DNA from: Blepharisma japonicum
Lineage: Eukaryota > Ciliophora > Heterotrichea > Heterotrichida > Blepharismidae
Direction of reading: 5' to 3'
DNA: 64,000 nucleotides
Assembly: GCA_949751835.1 (NCBI GenBank)
Contig: CATKHK010000117.1
Location: forward strand, 1-64,000
This document shows, in pieces, positions 23,366 to 33,663 of the stretch; within the stretch, counting starts at the first letter, position 1; each line of letters opens with the position of its first letter. A program made the position numbers and the translations under genes. The notes beneath the pieces are model-generated. The model made no database searches and was not told where the DNA came from. It saw only the letters and a list, made by a program, of their open reading frames with translations.

Positions 23366-23908
23366 ATGCTGTTCCTTTCTCTTATTTTTTTGTGCGAAGT
23401 GCCAAAAAATTCTAATAACCAACTTAATTCGCTTTCAGATGTTCCAGGGCAAGACTCATATCCTAACTATGAAATTCGAGCTCTTCCATCTGGAATGCCT
23501 TGTCGGAATGCAGCAGGTATATATTTCAATAATAATATTTATTGTTTTGGACAATCACTCAATAATCATTACAAGCACGAAAGATTCGACTTAAACCAAA
23601 GCAGATGAATTAAAATTACTCAAATGCCTCAAGCTAATTTTATTACCCATGGTGTTTACTTCAAAAATAATATTTTGATTTCTGGAGAAATCAATAGAAA
23701 TCTTTTGTCATATTCAACCAATTTGGAATCATATTCCACGATTCCATATGAATTTAGCCTACTAAAGATAAAAATGATAACGAAATTAAATAATACACTT
23801 TATGTTATAGAAATCGGAGCAAATGGAAGTATTTATGAAAGCGAACCTTCAAACGAATATATATGAAACATAATTGGGAATTCAAATATTACTATATTTG
23901 AAGCTTAA
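23366..23908 (+). CDS. short kelch-like protein
   Basis: ATG 23366 to TAA 23906-23908, 180 residues, TGA read as Trp in RWIKITQMP and YIWNIIGN. It aligns with residues from about 150 on of the kelch-like gene at 11466: LPSGMPCR, IYFNNNIYCFG, NRNLLSYSTNL, STIPYEF, YESE. The last blade (GGIYIGIGGY in the long gene) is missing. The start is hydrophobic (MLFLSLIFLC), unlike the long gene, and could act as a signal peptide. It may be a functional shortened paralogue or a 3'-truncated pseudogene that has kept its frame. Confidence 0.6.
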
Positions 23909-24515
23909 CACCCAAAGAAAAGATAGAAGACTAAAACAAGTAATTTATTAATTATATAGACTTCTTAAAATGCTTTAACAAATAACAAAATAATTTATGC
24001 ATTTTTATTCTCTGCATAGCTTTAATAACGCATTCTTAATTATATTAGCTATAGCAACCTACCTTGAAGGAGCTCACCCCACATCGAGAGCTGCGGAACG
24101 CACGGTTCTAAGGAAGTATAGACTATAAATACGATCTTTACCCTAACATTAAGATATTTTGAGGTACTGAAGGATAGAGGACCTATATCAATAAATTACC
24201 TTATGATTTTAGATGTATGCCAAAAAGCTAAGTTTTGATTTTCTTTAGGGTTTGCTCAATTTAAATGGGTTAACCTACTGCTTAATCTTCTATCAGAACC
24301 AAATAGGACTTTCAAGATCCCCAGTGAGCCAATACTTGGGATATATAGTTTGTTAGGAAGTCCAGAATTGCAGGTTTACCATTTTACTCATTTGAGGAGA
24401 TTATAGAGGTACCTAACCATTGCAGAGCAAAGACAAGGAGGATAGTTAGCGTTTAGATGCACTTACCATGGCAATGCAATAAGTTAATTTAGTTGATAAT
24501 ATCGTCGAAATCATT
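23909..24515. other. unassigned spacer, GC-richer than neighbours
   Basis: From about 24060 to 24480 base composition rises, with a conspicuous stretch around 24070-24115 (GGAGCTCACCCCACATCGAG then ACGCACGGTTCTAAGG). No long open frame exists on either strand and no homologue is present elsewhere in the window. It might be an RNA gene, inserted organellar DNA or an old gene; I cannot tell. Confidence 0.4.
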
Positions 24516-24519
24516 ATTA

Positions 24520-25142
24520 GCAACCTTAAAGAAAAATGCCTGAAATTCAACAAAAGTCTTAAGTTAAAGGAAGCAATACAAAGCACAGAAGCATTCATTG
24601 AAACTCGCTAAAGAGCTAAAACTTAAAATAATTAGAAATAAACAAACTCAGACCAAAAACCAAAAAAACTGCTATAACTGTAAATAATCGAAAAGTATCT
24701 AAGAACCAAAGAAAGCTGCATGCCCATGGCTTCCTATGTCGCTAAATAACTAAAGCCAACCCATTCATCCTGCAAAGATAATACAACACAATAAAATCTA
24801 TTTAATTAAGTAAGCAATCCAAGAGCAAAAAATTCCTCTATGTCCAGAATTTCTTATATCGTTAAATTATGGAAGCCAGCGTACATTTTTTCTGTAGAAT
24901 CTGATCAAGAAGAATGATCATTATTTCCTAGATTCCAGTCCCAATAAATAATGAAAGAAGTCCTAAGACCTATTCCAAAATTCCAAAATCAACCAAAAAT
25001 CAGATCAAATTTACATATACGAATGTGGTAATGGAAATGAAAATGGCTGAGATATATGCTTATCATGCTATTCAAAAAGTCCAACAAACTTTGGGCACAG
25101 CCGATATTGCAAATATAAAAACGACATTAATGGAAAGTTTTA
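24520..25142 (+). pseudogene. U-box/finger gene, heavily decayed copy
   Basis: Traces of the family are visible in order: LKEKMPEIQQK near 24525-24560, then GSNTKHRSIH in another frame, and near the end ECGNGNENGWDICLSCYSK with RYCKYKND, corresponding to the finger pair of the copy at 20996-21652. Many stops and shifts lie between. It is the copy 2 member of the duplicated block. Confidence 0.65.
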
Positions 25143-25193
25143 AATATATATGGAAAAAATAGAGTTTCTTATTGTAAAAATTAAAAAATTAAT

Positions 25194-26063
25194 TTAATAA
25201 AGATTTCTTCCATCCACACTCATTCCTCCCGTCGCTCTTTTAGCCCTTTTCTTCTTTATCTGCAGCTTCTTTTTTAGTCTATTAATAGCCTCAATATTTC
25301 TATCAGGCATCAATGAATGCTCCTCGGACGATTTAGTTGGCCTATATTTAAAATCAAATAAATTTTTTTCTGGGATTCTTGCAAATGGGGTGTTATTTTC
25401 TTGGCTGTATAAAATTCTATTCAAATTTGGCTTGGCTTGATCAATTCTGGGGACTTCAGAGTCTTCTTCAGCTTGGTTAAGGATTGTATAATTAGTTTCA
25501 ATTTCATAAATAATTCTGCTTCATTTATCAATAAGAAGTTTAGCGATCCTTTTAACATTAACAGTTTCATTAGGATTTTGGTAGATCGCCATAACACTTT
25601 TCCCTAAATCGCTTTCTTGAAGGTTCTTTGTGGAAATAGGAAGATCTTGAATAGCTTGGAGGAGACCTAGTTTTAAAGGGGTTGAAGGAAAAGAGCCATC
25701 TGGTAGCTGTGCGAGCCATTTCCCTAGTATAAAAGTTCCATTCATTTCTAAGAAAAGATCATGATATTTGCTGACAATGAGGAATTTGGTGACTTTGTCG
25801 AGGATTTTAAGCTTGTTTAAGGCTGGGAGATCATTTCTGTTGGCGTCTATGTCATCGTCTGCAGCTTTGTCCATTTCTTTTAAGATTGAGTCAACTAAAT
25901 TTTCATCTTCTTCGTTATCTTCAAAATGACGCCTTCTTCTGGTTTTTCTTTTGAATAAATTAGCGATTTCTTCAATTTGTTCGCCATCTTCGGACTGCTC
26001 TTGATTATTTTCTTCTGAGCTTACATCAGAAGATGTGTCATAAATAGGTGCAGGGGTTGTACT
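25194..26063 (-). CDS. IWS1: transcription elongation factor IWS1/SPN1
   Basis: The minus frame is open from 26063 to TAA 25194-25196, TGA as Trp in the conserved LLIDKWSRIIYEI. The central 120 residues match the IWS1/Spn1 core, a TFIIS N-terminal (LW)-type helical domain: FILGKWLAQLPDGSFPS, LKLGLLQAIQDLPIS, VNVKRIAKLLIDKW. In other eukaryotes it binds Spt6 and travels with RNA polymerase II. An acidic N-terminal extension (SSEENNQEQSEDGEQIEE) and a basic C-terminal tail (LKKKLQIKKKRAKR) are also usual. The 5' end is unresolved: the first in-frame ATG is at 25874, inside the acidic region, while the open frame reaches 26063 and an ATG in another frame lies at 26068-26070, so a small intron or different start is likely. 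Divergent from the coiled-coil gene, sharing about 120 bases of promoter. Confidence 0.85.
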
Positions 26064-26188
26064 TTATCATCCTATCAATTTTATTAATAAATTATTACTA
26101 TTTGCATAAAATCCTAATAAAAGTTACATTTTCATATCTATTTATTAATATTTTATTGCAAGCCATAATAAGTTAAATAACCTGTAAG

Positions 26189-27154
26189 ATGGAAAGTGAT
26201 ATATCGTTTGACGAATCCTCGCTCGGATTTTCCCAAGGTGTCGACAATGATCTAATAAAAGAACTTGTCGAACTACGCCAAATGCGAGGTGATCGTGAAA
26301 GTCTGCTCCGCACAAATCATTATTATGCCTCTCAGCTCTCCAGCTTGGAAGTTCGAATTTCTGAGCTGAAAGCTTTGAACGACGCCAAAGACCTAGAAAT
26401 CGGCAAACTCAAGGCCAAGCTAAGGAAGTTTTCTTCTAGGGGCAGCGAAACTGAAAGAGAGTCTACACGAGGATCTTTTACTCTCCACAAACAAGATTTT
26501 GAAGCAAGATTTGGCTTCGATGAAGAACAGAGCCAAAATGAGATCTTGAGGATTGAGAACGCAAGGCTTAAACTGGAAGTGACAAAGGCTAAGCAAGACA
26601 AGAGTGACTCAGATGAAAAAAGCAAAGAAGTGACTGAGAGGGTAAAGATACTAGAAAGCGCTAATAGAGACTTAGAAGATCAGCTGAGAAATTTTCAAGA
26701 GGTAAGGACGGAGAGGGATTATTTGAAAAATGAGATGATCCCAATGCTGGAGAAGACGATCAAGCTTTATCAGAAAAATAAAGAAGAGCTAGAAAACGAG
26801 CTAGAGAACCAACAGAATAAAAGGAAAAGAAGTCCCATTTCTTTAAGACTTGGAAAAGAGAGTCAAGAAGAAAACCCTTTTATATATAAAGGGAGAACTG
26901 GGATGAAGCCAAAAGTTTCACCAAAAAATTCAAAGGTGGCAGCAGGGAATAATGCAAGCAAGCCATATGTGCAGATTAAAATCCCAAATACAGGTATAAG
27001 CATTATGGCAAGAAATACTAATAGCCAAAATTTTAAAGATACAATTATAAGAAGAACACCTACAAATTCCTTGCCAGCAGTAATTCCTAAGAAACCTGAT
27101 GAAAGCATGGCATTTGCTGACAATTTTCCTGATGAAGAAGAATTGGAAATTTAA
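26189..27154 (+). CDS. coiled-coil protein
   Basis: ATG 26189 to TAA 27152-27154, 321 residues with no TGA needed. Residues about 20-220 are coiled coil in two blocks (ELKALNDAKDLEIGKLKAK and LEKTIKLYQKNKEELENEL), interrupted by a Ser/Arg-rich linker. The C-terminal 100 residues are basic, then acidic at the end (FPDEEELEI). No catalytic domain. It is divergently paired with IWS1 in both copies of the duplicated block, although only this copy is intact. Function unknown; a structural or scaffolding protein is likely. Confidence 0.85.
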   Translation: MESDISFDESSLGFSQGVDNDLIKELVELRQMRGDRESLLRTNHYYASQLSSLEVRISELKALNDAKDLEIGKLKAKLRKFSSRGSETERESTRGSFTLHKQDFEARFGFDEEQSQNEILRIENARLKLEVTKAKQDKSDSDEKSKEVTERVKILESANRDLEDQLRNFQEVRTERDYLKNEMIPMLEKTIKLYQKNKEELENELENQQNKRKRSPISLRLGKESQEENPFIYKGRTGMKPKVSPKNSKVAAGNNASKPYVQIKIPNTGISIMARNTNSQNFKDTIIRRTPTNSLPAVIPKKPDESMAFADNFPDEEELEI

Positions 27155-27304
27155 TTTTTATATATATAACCATTTTGATGCTGTAAATAGAATTATTAAA
27201 TCATTGCAGATGAAACTAATATAATATTAAGGTTCTTAAAAATCTTAAAATATAAATTTCTGCTATTAAGCTTATGAGCATAGCTAAAAAGGAATTTTAT
27301 CAAA

Positions 27305-28228
27305 TTATCTTAGCTTTCTTTTCAGAGGAATCGCTTTCTTTAAGCTTGCAGCATACAGAATACTATGTGCCCATCCAGCATAGCTCCCAAAAACACTAAC
27401 AAAAGCATTCGTAGCCGCTGCATACGCTTTAGCTGACATCGACTTCGACGCTTTTCCAGCCAAATAATGCTCTCTAACTATTCTCCACATATGTACATCT
27501 AACGGAACTGTCGAAAAATGATTTAACCCAAACAAGCAAATACAATCCGCAACCTTCGGCCCAATTCCTTCTAATTCCATAATTTCCAGCTTCGCTTCTT
27601 CATAATCCATCTCCTTTAAAGAGCTTAGTCAGTCATTTCCTCCTTTTTCAACAATTTTTGAAACAGAATTTACTATATACTTTGCCCGATATCCTAATCC
27701 AAGATTTATAAGTTCAGGAATTTTTGCCTTAGAAAGCTCAGCAGGTGATGGGAATGCATATCAAGTTTTCCCGTATTTTTCGCATATTTCGGTGCCATAG
27801 GACATTTTGATGCTTTCTATGTTTTGGCTTATGCGCTTGACGTTGTTGTTTTGAGAGCATATAAAAGAAATCAAGCATTCAAAAACAGGCTGCTTTAGGA
27901 TTCGGACTCCTGGCTGATTTTGGTAGATTTGGTTGAAGAAGGAGTCTTTTTTTCAGTCATTGAGAAGGGAGATAAGGGAAATATCAAGATTTAAATAGGA
28001 GAGGACTTCTTCTTCAGTCCCTTCTGGGGTAAGTTTTCATTTAATACCTGATTGTTCAACGTAGATTTCTAGCAGCTTATTCCCAAGGCAGCCAATATAA
28101 ATATTATCTTCTTTCATCCAATTAAAAACTTGACCAATGAAAAATGTGTTTTCTGGGTTGAATTCTTCTTCGATATGTGGCAATTCAATTATCTTCCAGT
28201 CCATATTAAATATTCTTGAAAATCGCAA
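27305..28228 (-). CDS. OGG1: 8-oxoguanine DNA glycosylase
   Basis: ATG 28228 to the stop at 27305-27307, 307 residues; a second ATG at 28204 is the alternative start. The N-terminal fold aligns with human OGG1 (FIGQVFNWM, FICSQNNNVKRI, LGLGYRAKYI). The HhH-GPD motif is LEGIGPKVADC with the Schiff-base lysine at about residue 225 and the catalytic aspartate in VPLDVHMW at about 244; their spacing of 19 equals human K249-D268. The enzyme removes 8-oxoguanine opposite C and nicks the strand. TGA encodes Trp at several places. The extra C-terminal region ends in basic residues (KRKLR), possibly a nuclear signal. Length is usual for the family. Confidence 0.95.
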
Positions 28229-28357
28229 TTTTCTTTAAGCATGATAAAAAAATGCAATTCAATAAATAGCATATAAAGTTAAGCTACTTATCATTTAGAT
28301 CTATAAATCAAAACTGTTCTCTGCTTATTTTTTCCAGTTTATAAAAAATAATTTAAG

Positions 28358-28786
28358 ATGGCTGAAGAACCAAGTCCAGCACAAGTAGTATGGAAACTCC
28401 TGAAACTTAAGCAAAACCAGCAGGCTACCTTCGACGCAATCCGCTCAACCCTCTGCAAAATCGGCTTTGAGCCATTCCAAGACGAAGTCTTAAGCTACAT
28501 GTCTCTTTTTGATCCAAAAGGGTTACGCAAAATATCTTTTAAGGATTTCGACTCAATCTGCAGAGCAAATTTCGACCCTTTTGCAGATGGAGAGTCGTTG
28601 AAAACTTTATTCAATGTGTTTGATCAATCAAAGAAAGGGAAAATTCGCCCTGAAGATATCATGGAAATAGGAGCAGAGTATGGGGAATCAATTACACCAG
28701 AAGAAGCTGAAGAGATGGTGAAATCGTTTGATAAGAATAAGGATGGGTTGATTGATATTAAAGAGTTTTCAACCATATTTGGATAA
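28358..28786 (+). CDS. centrin/calmodulin-like EF-hand protein
   Basis: ATG 28358 to TAA 28784-28786, 142 residues. Four EF-hand regions can be laid out as in centrin, but only the last loop (DKNKDGLIDIKE) has all calcium ligands; FDPKGLRKISFKDF and FDQSKKGKIRPEDI keep the fold and lack acidic ligands, and the first is further eroded. IRPEDI and ITPEEAEEM resemble centrin. Ciliates have many divergent centrins in basal bodies and contractile fibres, so that role is plausible but not shown. Expected to bind at most one or two calcium ions. Confidence 0.8.
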   Translation: MAEEPSPAQVVWKLLKLKQNQQATFDAIRSTLCKIGFEPFQDEVLSYMSLFDPKGLRKISFKDFDSICRANFDPFADGESLKTLFNVFDQSKKGKIRPEDIMEIGAEYGESITPEEAEEMVKSFDKNKDGLIDIKEFSTIFG

Positions 28787-29205
28787 TCCTAACTCCTTTA
28801 TTCTAATTAAGTTTAATTGACGATATGTTTAAATTATTAATTGGTGTTAATTTAACAATTTGAAGTGGAAAATTTATCGATAAAAATTATTTACATTTAA
28901 TTTCATTATATTTCAGCTAATAAATTGGTCTTCATTGCATTGAGACCTGAAACACAATGGCTGAATATTTCAAAAAAATCTCAAAATTCTAAAAATAGCT
29001 ACTTTTGCATATTATTTAAATTGTCCAAGTAATCTTCAAAACCACATTTATTACTTATAATTTCTACCTTTATCAAAATTTCTATATATTCTCCAGCTAA
29101 GCCATTACCTAATATAGCCCATTCGCAATCTTCTTCTTTTTTTCTCCACTTCTTCTTTCATTTCCCCAATCTTCCTTTTCCAAAATCATTTTTAATTATC
29201 TCACA
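28787..29205. other. intergenic, nothing recognised
   Basis: About 420 bases of AT-rich spacer before the kinase gene. No open frame, repeat or RNA gene was recognised. Confidence 0.5.
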
Positions 29206-30730
29206 ATGGAAAAATACGAAGTCCTAAATGTCATAGGAGAAGGGTAATTTCTATTCAGAACTTACGGAACAGTCGTCAAAGCTCTTCACAAAGAAACGGG
29301 CATGGTCGTCGCTATAAAAAAGTTCAAAGAAGGCGACGAAAACGAGCACGTCAAGAAAATCGCCTTGAGAGAAGTCCGAATGCTGAAACTCATGCGGCAC
29401 CAAAACATAGTTTCTTTATTAGAGTTCTTTCAAAGAAAAGGTAGACTTCACCTCATCTTTGAGTACGTCGACAACACAATTTTAGATAAAATCGAAAAGA
29501 GCCCTGAAGGATTAGATGAGCTGACTGTTAAGAGAATTATGTTCCAACTGCTGGAAGCGCTGAAATATTGCCACACTCATAATATTGTGCATAGAGATGT
29601 GAAGCCTGAAAATCTGCTTATTTCGAATAAAGGGGTGCTAAAACTGTGTGATTTTGACTTTGCGAGACAGCTAAATTCAAAAGCTGGGAATTATACAGAC
29701 TATGTCTCTACTAGATGATATAGAGCGCCTGAGTTGCTTGTAGGGGATACACGGTATGGAAAAGAGATTGATATATGGGCTATTGGTTGTTTATTTGCAG
29801 AACTTCTTACTGGGCAGCCTTTATTTCCAGGGGATAATGATTTGGATACTCTTTATAAGATCATGAAATTATGTGGCGGGAATTTGCCTGAAAAGTATGT
29901 AACTGCATTTCAGAACAACCCAATGTACCAAGGACTAGATGTATGATTTAATTAGAAAAAAGTTACCATTAAACAATTTAGAGTCTGTTATCAAAAAGAA
30001 ATTTTATTTTCTACCAGACCCATCGATTAGTTTTCTAAAAGCCTGCTTAGTTTATGACCAAAATCAGAGACCAACTTGTCAAGAACTGCTGGATCACCCA
30101 TATTTTGATAAGACCTTTAAGCAGACATTTGAATTAGAGCTTCTTAAAATTTTAAGTGAAGAATTACAAGAGAAAAGAATTTCCAATAAAAAGCACGCGT
30201 ATAGTGAAAATAACACCCCAGAGCCTTCATTTTTGAAGCCAATCAAAAGAGATAAATCGCCAAATATAACTCCGCTGCATGCAGTACAAATAAAATATGA
30301 TGAAATTGTCCCTAGGATCATAAAGCAAGTTCCAAATAATATTAGACAATCCAAAGACAATGAAAGGTTTGCCAGCGTTTTCCCTGAAATTTCTACAAGA
30401 AGAGATGAAGAATCTCCATTAAAAAAGCCTAGCATGAAAAAGCTTCAAAAACTCAACATTTTAAAACCCAAAGACGTCAAGCATGTTTTTGAGCCTAAAA
30501 AACAGATGCCACACCGCAGCCGAAACCCTTCAATGGTTTATGACAATCTTAACCCTAATGACAGTTTCTACCGGGCTTCCTTTGTAAGCCCAACCCTTTC
30601 TCACCGGAATCGGAACTTCAGCAAACAAGAAATCAACCCTTCCACCCCTGGAGAAAGAAATTCCATGGTTTTCCCTCAAAGATACTCATTTAAAAGGCAG
30701 CTTTTAAATGAAAGCCATTCCAATATGTAA
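29206..30730 (+). CDS. CDKL-type protein kinase, two tiny introns
   Basis: Three exons: 29206-29243, 29259-29940 and 29963-30730, giving 495 residues. The glycine loop GEGTYGTV is restored only by removing the first 15-nt intron. Further marks are VAIKK (Lys33 or neighbour), HRDVKPEN (about 124-131), the activation-loop TDY (about 159-161) and [11 protein letters not shown], all typical of the CDKL family of CMGC kinases, which in other organisms control cilium and flagellum length. The metal-binding DFG is DFD (CDFDFARQL), an unusual change. The second splice gives [12 protein letters not shown], which fits the family spacing exactly. After the catalytic domain (about 290 residues) comes a basic, Ser/Pro-rich tail of about 200 residues. 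TGA is Trp in TRWYRAPE. Confidence 0.92.
29244..29258 (+). other. 15-nt spliceosomal intron
   Basis: GTAATTTCTATTCAG. It contains an in-frame TAA and interrupts the glycine-loop codon for Gly13; removal gives GEGTYGTV. This is the most certain intron in the window and a hallmark of heterotrich ciliates. Confidence 0.95.
29941..29962 (+). other. probable 22-nt intron (atypical length)
   Basis: Begins GTATGATTTAATTAG and ends after six A with a second AG. Using the first AG (15 nt, 29941-29955) leaves the frame wrong; using the second AG (22 nt) restores the frame and gives family-exact spacing. Alternatively one base is missing or extra in the A run. Confidence 0.6.
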
Positions 30731-30823
30731 ATTATATATAGAAAACAGAGACCTGGGTATATTTCTATACAATCCTTTTCAAGAAGAGTTTAAAATAACG
30801 CTGTTTATATTGATAATAATTAT

Positions 30824-31635
30824 CTAAAGTCTTCTACTAAACGCCCCAACTGACGCTTGGCTTGAATAAAACTGTGAGACTGAGTTATAAACTTTTGAAG
30901 AGTCTCTATTACTTTCTTTAGCAGTCCCTGGTCTTTGGGTTGACGATGTCTGAGGTCTTTTTTTCCCAGTTGAAGGTCTAGAGCTCAGCTGTTCCGTTAT
31001 AAAAATGTATCTGTCAAGTAGCCTTTTTTGTGAATCCATAACAATTTTGGACTCCATCCTGTTTTTTACGTTCTGGGTGTATAGTTCTCTGCCTTTATCC
31101 CTTTCTGTTATAACACGGTCAAGCTCCATTTCCATAGCTTGGACCTTTCCGAGCTCATTTTCTTCAATTTTTTTGAGGTTTTTTATTTCTTTTGACAATG
31201 ATTTTATAGCTTCTTGCAAGTTTAGCCCCATATTGAGGATTTCTTGGTCTGTGGCTGAGTTTATCTCAGCTTGTAAAGACTGAGTTAGCTCGTCAGATTT
31301 AGTCTCTTTTTCAGTTTGGGTCATATAGGTGTTTACCATAGGCAATGCGACTGTATTTGGCTTAGGAGAGTTTAAGGCTAAAGACTGTCTTAAGTTTTTA
31401 TATTTCATAGTAACAGGGTGGCTCCATATCCTTATATTAGAATTATCAGTTTTCGATGTGAGAAACTTATTCTCCGTAAGTGCTTTAAAGAGGCTCTATA
31501 TATAGCATACTGAGGGTATTTCTCTCTAGTTGGGGGCTTGGGAATTTCTGTTGCCAGCATATAAATTGGCTTGATTCCTCCATTATACACCCCTTGCTCT
31601 ACTTCTTTTATAATAGTATCTTGTTTTTCAAACAT
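30824..31635 (-). CDS. coiled-coil protein, one 17-nt intron
   Basis: Exons 31511-31635 and 30824-31493 on the minus strand, 264 residues. Without the intron the two open frames are out of register; removing 31494-31510 joins them as KYPHLFKALTENKF. The first 60 residues contain a proline-rich segment (EIPKPPTREKYP). A coiled coil spans about residues 110-190 (EAIKSLSKEIKNLKKIEENE), followed by a Ser/Thr/Arg-rich tail (RPSTGKKRPQTSS). No family is recognised; such tails occur in ciliary and basal-body proteins. The gene lies tail-to-tail with the kinase and follows the kinesin on the same strand with a 57-base gap. Confidence 0.75.
31494..31510 (-). other. probable 17-nt intron
   Basis: On the minus strand GTATGCTATATATAGAG. 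The first AG would give a 15-nt intron but the wrong frame; the second AG gives 17 nt and the right frame. Confidence 0.6.
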
Positions 31636-31692
31636 AGCGTAAATCTGAATAATTTCGGTTTCTATAGTCTTGTAATGGGTCCTATATATATT

Positions 31693-33423
31693 TTACTCTT
31701 TTCTTCTGTTATATTCGTTGCATTCCAGTTCAAATCTTAGCGCTTCATTGTCAAGCTCTTTAAGTTTTGCTTCATTTTTATGCTTTATTAGTTCTATGAC
31801 ACCTGCATGCTCTTCTTCATTAAGCTTGAACTTGTTTATAAGCTCAGGCAGGACGTCTTCTTTGCTACTTTCTTTGATATCGACTAAATTTCGGATATCG
31901 GCAGCTTTGGATTTCATTGTATAGGGGAGATTGTGGACTACTGACGCTTTTTCTTCAAGAAGCATGTGGGAATGTAAGAGTAATTTTTGTAGCTCTTCAG
32001 CCCTTTCTATGACATTTTCATGGACTACTTCTTTTGACTGCTGCTGGGTGCTTGTAATGCCATTTTTTACTTCAGATATTTTTTCTCGCAGCTTTTCTGC
32101 ATGATTTAGTGTTTTTTTGGATTTTAAAACTTCGCTTCTCTTAAAGTCTTCCATCATGGAATTTCCTATAAAAATTTCTTTTTCTATTTTTTGGTTTCTT
32201 TTCTCAATTTTTTCTGCTTTTTTGTAGGCTTCGTAATATTTTTTTGCAATTTCGTATTCTTTTGACCCATATTCGGCGTCGACAATGTCCATTAAATTTA
32301 TAGGAATTCCGACGAGGTTTCCTAAGGCTTTTAATTTGATAGAGTGGTCATTAAGGGTTTTGTCGATTTGGTTATTAAGCTCTTGGATGTCGTCTTCTAC
32401 CTTTTGCATTCTCTTGATTTGTTGAGGATTGATGAGGTTTGAAGGCTCTTGAGAGACTTTTGGGCGATTAGATAAGGATATACATTGTTGGGCATTATCA
32501 AGTGTTTCTATAATTTTGTCGCTATAAATGGGGTTTGGGTTTACATGGGCTAAAAATAAAATGCTTGATCTCTCGTTTAGAACACTTTGGAGCACCCAAG
32601 TAATTAAAGAGTCTTTATGCTGCACATGAGTACCTTTTTGGATGTTTAAAATGGCTTTTTTCACTGCAATTAAGCTTGTATTTAAAAAATCCAGTTCTTT
32701 ATATTTGTTTTTATTTTCTTTTTGATCTCCCATCCCTGCGAGCTCCACAAAGTAAAAATTTGAATTTGACGCAGAATTCTTTTCCTTAGCTGTCATAGAG
32801 ATTTTTAATATTAAGTGACCTTTTTCCTGCCTTCATAAATTTCCTCTTACACCAAATCCATGCTGAATCATCCTCTGCACATCATTATAAGAGTTAATCA
32901 AATTTGCAGAAAGCCCACTTATGTACGCTGGGTTGTCAAAGTTATCGATCTCGAATGCAGATTTGTCCTCTTCAGTTTTAATATTTCCTAGATCTCTTAC
33001 TTGGTTCATATAAATTTCTATAAAGCTGGCTATTACGCCGATTTCTTTTCTAGATTTCATTGTTTCTATCTTTTTGAAAATATGTACAAGTGCTTTGGGG
33101 ATAACTCCATTTGCTTCGTTATTAGGGCTGAGGTTGCCAAATAATGAATATGATTTCCCAGAGTCTTCTGGACCATAAGCAAAAATCAAAGCATCATGTC
33201 CACTGAGAAATTGGTCAACTTGTTGAGAGGCTGCTTGGTCAAATATATCATTTTGAGATGAAAAAGGTTGGAATATTTTGTGGAACTGGAAGCCTTGGGG
33301 TTCTTTATCAGGAAGAAAGAACTGGATGTCGGTGTTGTTGGATGCAATTGCGTACACATTTTCATAGCTTTCAGGGTCGGCTGGTCTTACACGAAGCATC
33401 ACTTGTATAGAAGAGTCAGACAT
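31693..33423 (-). CDS. divergent kinesin-like protein
   Basis: ATG 33423 (alternative 33453) to the stop at 31693-31695, 576 residues. The motor begins SSIQVMLRVRP, has the P-loop GPEDSGKS at about residues 84-91 and a correct motor layout (VIASFIEIYMNQVRDL, then SLITWVLQSVLNERSSILF and ETLDNAQQ). The switch regions are altered: switch I lacks SSRSH (GVRGNLWRQEKGHLIL stands there) and switch II is ELAGMGD instead of DLAGSE. ATP hydrolysis coupled to movement is therefore doubtful, though nucleotide binding may remain. After the short neck comes a coiled-coil tail of about 230 residues. TGA encodes the Trp in GNLWRQ. It could be a static microtubule-binding kinesin. Confidence 0.85.
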
Positions 33424-33663
33424 TGTTTGGAAATATGAAAAAGAAGTTATCAAATAAAATTTAAATAATGATTTTTAGATAGAAATTGTACCAAATCAGC
33501 TTTAAATTGTAAAAAATTATTAATATAATTATCCAACATTCTCACTAAGCCAATTTACCATTTTTATCAAAAAAATATCATTGATATAACTTCATATAAA
33601 ATTGATTATAAATAATATCATGATATCTTCACCCATTTTATTTATTCTATACTTACATAAAAA

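Larger units (their letters stand above)
22820..27100. repeat. block duplication, copy 2
   Basis: Collinear partner of 19960-22600. Here the kelch gene is open though short, the U-box/finger gene is badly decayed, and IWS1 and the coiled-coil gene are intact. An extra stretch at 23909-24515 is present only in this copy. Confidence 0.8.

Noticed and set aside
24070-24115. Group II intron core
   Set aside because: Only one short word fits; no domain V or reverse transcriptase could be found.
24141-24148. CCCTAACA, the telomere unit reported for Blepharisma; also its complement TGTTAGGG at 38635-38642
   Set aside because: Single copies only; a telomere or healed end needs a tandem run. Expected by chance in 64 kb.
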